A stretch of DNA of 64,000 nucleotides from Natronococcus sp. A-GB7 (lineage in GTDB: Archaea > Halobacteriota > Halobacteria > Halobacteriales > Natrialbaceae), in assembly GCF_029688865.1 (NCBI RefSeq), contig NZ_JARUKV010000013.1, positions 62,001-126,000 of the forward strand, given 5' to 3'. Below the pieces are notes generated by a model. The model was not told the DNA's origin. It saw only the letters and a program-made list of their open reading frames with translations, and made no database searches. Every line of letters begins with the position of its first letter. The stretch's first letter is position 1. Shown in pieces: positions 62,387 to 64,000 of this stretch. The translations under genes and the position numbers were made by a program.

Positions 62387-62944
62387 TTACGGGCTCACCC
62401 CCAATGCCATCACGATCTGGGCCGTCCCGATCGCGACGGTCAGGAACGTGATCACGCCGACAATCGACGTCTTCGAGGCCGAGCCGACGCCGCAGACGCC
62501 GTGGCCCGAGGTACAGCCCTTGCCGATCCGGGTGCCGATTCCGACGAGGATCCCGCCGAGGAACAGCCGCCAGGGCTGGACGTCGGTCAGCCAGATCGTG
62601 AATCCGCCAACCTCCCGGAGTTCGCCGGTCGTGCCGGGCTCGTACAGTCCGCTCGAGACGAGCCCCGACTGGAAGGTAAGGGCATAAAGTGCCGCACCGC
62701 CGACGATCCCGAGCGTGAACACGACCCGCCAGTCGCGCGAGCTGACGTACCGCTGGAACCGCGACTGGTCCGAGACGTACGACAGCGTCGACTCGAGGAA
62801 CGTGCTCGCGCCGGCGGCGATGCCGGTTCCCAGATAGATGACGACGGCCCCGAGGCCGACGAGCAGTCCCCCGACGGCGTACCGACTGATTCCGGCGGGG
62901 AAGAGGGTCTCGTACAGCGCGGGAGCGATGAGTTCAGGTGCCAT
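62387..62944 (-). CDS. YeeE/YedE-family sulfur transporter half
   Basis: A 185-residue membrane protein with five hydrophobic segments. GIGTRIGKGCTSGHGVCGVG is the signature of the family, with the Cys in GCTSGHG and CGVG at the pore of the thiosulfate carrier fold. It lies in the middle of a leftward operon: rhodanese-MBL gene (17 bases upstream), this gene, the shorter YeeE/YedE gene and the Pit permease. Confidence 0.9.
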   Translation of the reverse strand: MAPELIAPALYETLFPAGISRYAVGGLLVGLGAVVIYLGTGIAAGASTFLESTLSYVSDQSRFQRYVSSRDWRVVFTLGIVGGAALYALTFQSGLVSSGLYEPGTTGELREVGGFTIWLTDVQPWRLFLGGILVGIGTRIGKGCTSGHGVCGVGSASKTSIVGVITFLTVAIGTAQIVMALGVSP

Positions 62945-62961
62945 TCGGCTGGTCGAGGAAG

Positions 62962-64000
62962 TTAGTCACCGGCCAGCGAGTCCTTGCTGGCGGCGCAGTT
63001 GTTCGGGCCGAGCTCGAGTTCGAACGCCTCGTCGTCGTCGGTCTCCTGTTGCCCGAGGTTCGTCGCGATGATCTTCTCGTGGTTGGCGGGCCGTGGCGGC
63101 ATATCCGAGAGGATCAGATCGACGAACTCGTCTTCGTCCATCGACAGCGCGGCCATCTTCTCGCGAAGCTCGCCGATCGGCGCGGTGTAGGTGCCGTCCT
63201 CGGCGGGCTCGGCAGCATCGCTGTAGTGTGCGCCGCCGATAAGCGTCTCGTCGGGCAACGAGAGTACGCGCTCCTGTAGGGTCTCGTAGAGCTGCCGGGC
63301 GGCGTCCTCGGCACCCTCGTCGCCCTCCTCTAAGTCGGGGCGGGCGACGCTCTCGACGAAGAGGCCGTCACCCGTTGCGAGCAACTCGCCGTCGATCAGA
63401 TAGGAGGTCATCCCGGACGTGTGACCGGGCGTGTAGACCGTCTCGATGACGGCGTCGCCGACCCGGAACTCGTCGCCGTCCTCGGCCAGCGTCATCTCGT
63501 CGGCGTAGGTGACCCCGCGGTCGACCGCTGCATCGGGGACGACGCCCTCGACGCCCTCCTCGGCGAGGTCGCGGACGCCCGAGATGTGATCGGCGTGGAC
63601 GTGCGTGTCGACGGCGTACGTCAGGTCGACGCCGAGTTCCGCGGCGTCGTCGAGGTAGCGGTCGGTGAACGCGCGCAGCGGGTCGATGACGGCCGCCTCG
63701 CCGTCGTCGTAGACGAGGTAGCCGAGACAGCCCGAGGACGGACGCTGGTACTGCAGCAGCGTTCCGCTTCCCTCGTAGCGCTCGACCTCGACGGCCTCGT
63801 AGATCCGCGCCCAGCCGTTCATCCCCTCCTCGAGGTGGTTCACGTCGTAACCGCGGTCCTTCAGCGCGCCTGCGACGAACTCGCTGGCGCCGCCTTTCGC
63901 GCAGAGAACCGTCACCTCGCGGTCGTCGGGAATCTTCGCGAGAACGTCCTCGTCGATCTCCTCGTCGAGGAACTCGAAGTAGGGAACGTTGATCGACTCG
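62962..64000 (-). CDS. Rhodanese-metallo-beta-lactamase fusion (persulfide dioxygenase-like), partial
   Basis: The 5' end lies beyond the window; about 345 codons are readable. The visible N-terminal part is a rhodanese-like domain whose active loop is VLCAKGGASEFVAG (catalytic Cys), then a metallo-beta-lactamase domain with VDTHVHADHISG (H-x-H-x-D-H metal motif), TPGHTSGM and IGGAHYSDA. This build matches sulfur-metabolising proteins related to persulfide dioxygenase (ETHE1). It heads an operon with two YeeE/YedE genes and a Pit permease. The order rhodanese-then-lactamase is unusual, since many fusions have the rhodanese at the C-terminus. Confidence 0.88.
   Translation of the reverse strand, partial: ESINVPYFEFLDEEIDEDVLAKIPDDREVTVLCAKGGASEFVAGALKDRGYDVNHLEEGMNGWARIYEAVEVERYEGSGTLLQYQRPSSGCLGYLVYDDGEAAVIDPLRAFTDRYLDDAAELGVDLTYAVDTHVHADHISGVRDLAEEGVEGVVPDAAVDRGVTYADEMTLAEDGDEFRVGDAVIETVYTPGHTSGMTSYLIDGELLATGDGLFVESVARPDLEEGDEGAEDAARQLYETLQERVLSLPDETLIGGAHYSDAAEPAEDGTYTAPIGELREKMAALSMDEDEFVDLILSDMPPRPANHEKIIATNLGQQETDDDEAFELELGPNNCAASKDSLAGD

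Overview
This window is a stretch of haloarchaeal chromosome, most likely from a Natrialba/Natrinema/Haloterrigena-type member of the Halobacteria. The evidence is high GC with strong G/C preference at third codon positions, very acidic proteins, many twin-arginine (Tat) signal peptides, one PGF-CTERM-like sorting tail, TATA boxes about 30 nt upstream of start codons (leaderless mRNAs), and archaeal markers such as CofD, KorAB, a two-subunit-type methylmalonyl-CoA mutase and an archaeal ATP-dependent DNA ligase. All assignments come from reading the sequence; no database search was run.

Layout. 1-13 kb: cell-surface/sugar genes (ATP-grasp ligase cut by the window edge, formyltransferase, FemAB-type acyltransferase, alkaline-phosphatase-superfamily phosphodiesterase, a Tat protein with a PHP hydrolase, GlmU-like plus GlmS, and a Tat-exported PQQ beta-propeller with a sorting tail). 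13-15 kb: F420 gene cofD with a dihydrouridine-synthase-like gene. 15-17.6 kb: a less GC-rich patch with a small membrane protein, an acetyltransferase and a flavin-binding protein. 17.6-22.7 kb: aldo/keto reductase, Tat-DsrE protein, GCS2-type ligase, DNA ligase. 22.7-26.3 kb: an accessory islet with an exported asparaginase, two uncharacterised genes and a broken copy of the 3' end of the neighbouring flavoreductase gene. 26.3-31.5 kb: flavoreductase divergent from korAB, a tandem universal stress protein and a broken ZIP metal transporter. 31.7-36.2 kb: a 1497-residue protein with seven repeats of about 150 residues and a C-terminal beta-helix. 36.3-43.1 kb: methylmalonyl-CoA mutase and epimerase with Nudix, aldo/keto reductase and PAS histidine kinase genes between them. 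43-51 kb: membrane metallophosphoesterase, NSS transporter, C69-like dipeptidase, YihY/BrkB protein, ParA with partner. 51-56.2 kb: acetyltransferase, winged-helix regulator, OsmC, P1B-4-type metal ATPase, SHOCT protein, thioredoxin. 56.3-60.7 kb: haem genes (HemY/CgoX-like, ferrochelatase, HAD hydrolase, hemE). 60.7-64 kb: Pit-family transporter, two YeeE/YedE proteins and a rhodanese-metallo-beta-lactamase fusion cut by the window edge, which together look like a sulfur-handling operon.

The most notable items are the tailspike-like repeat protein, a family of four roughly 80-bp two-level palindromes each abutting a stop codon, the duplicated gene fragment in the accessory islet, mutually exclusive stem-loops upstream of an acetyltransferase gene, a palindrome at the promoter of a probable redox regulator, and a C69-type dipeptidase whose catalytic Cys position appears to be Ser. 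No CRISPR array, rRNA, convincing tRNA or intact insertion sequence was found.
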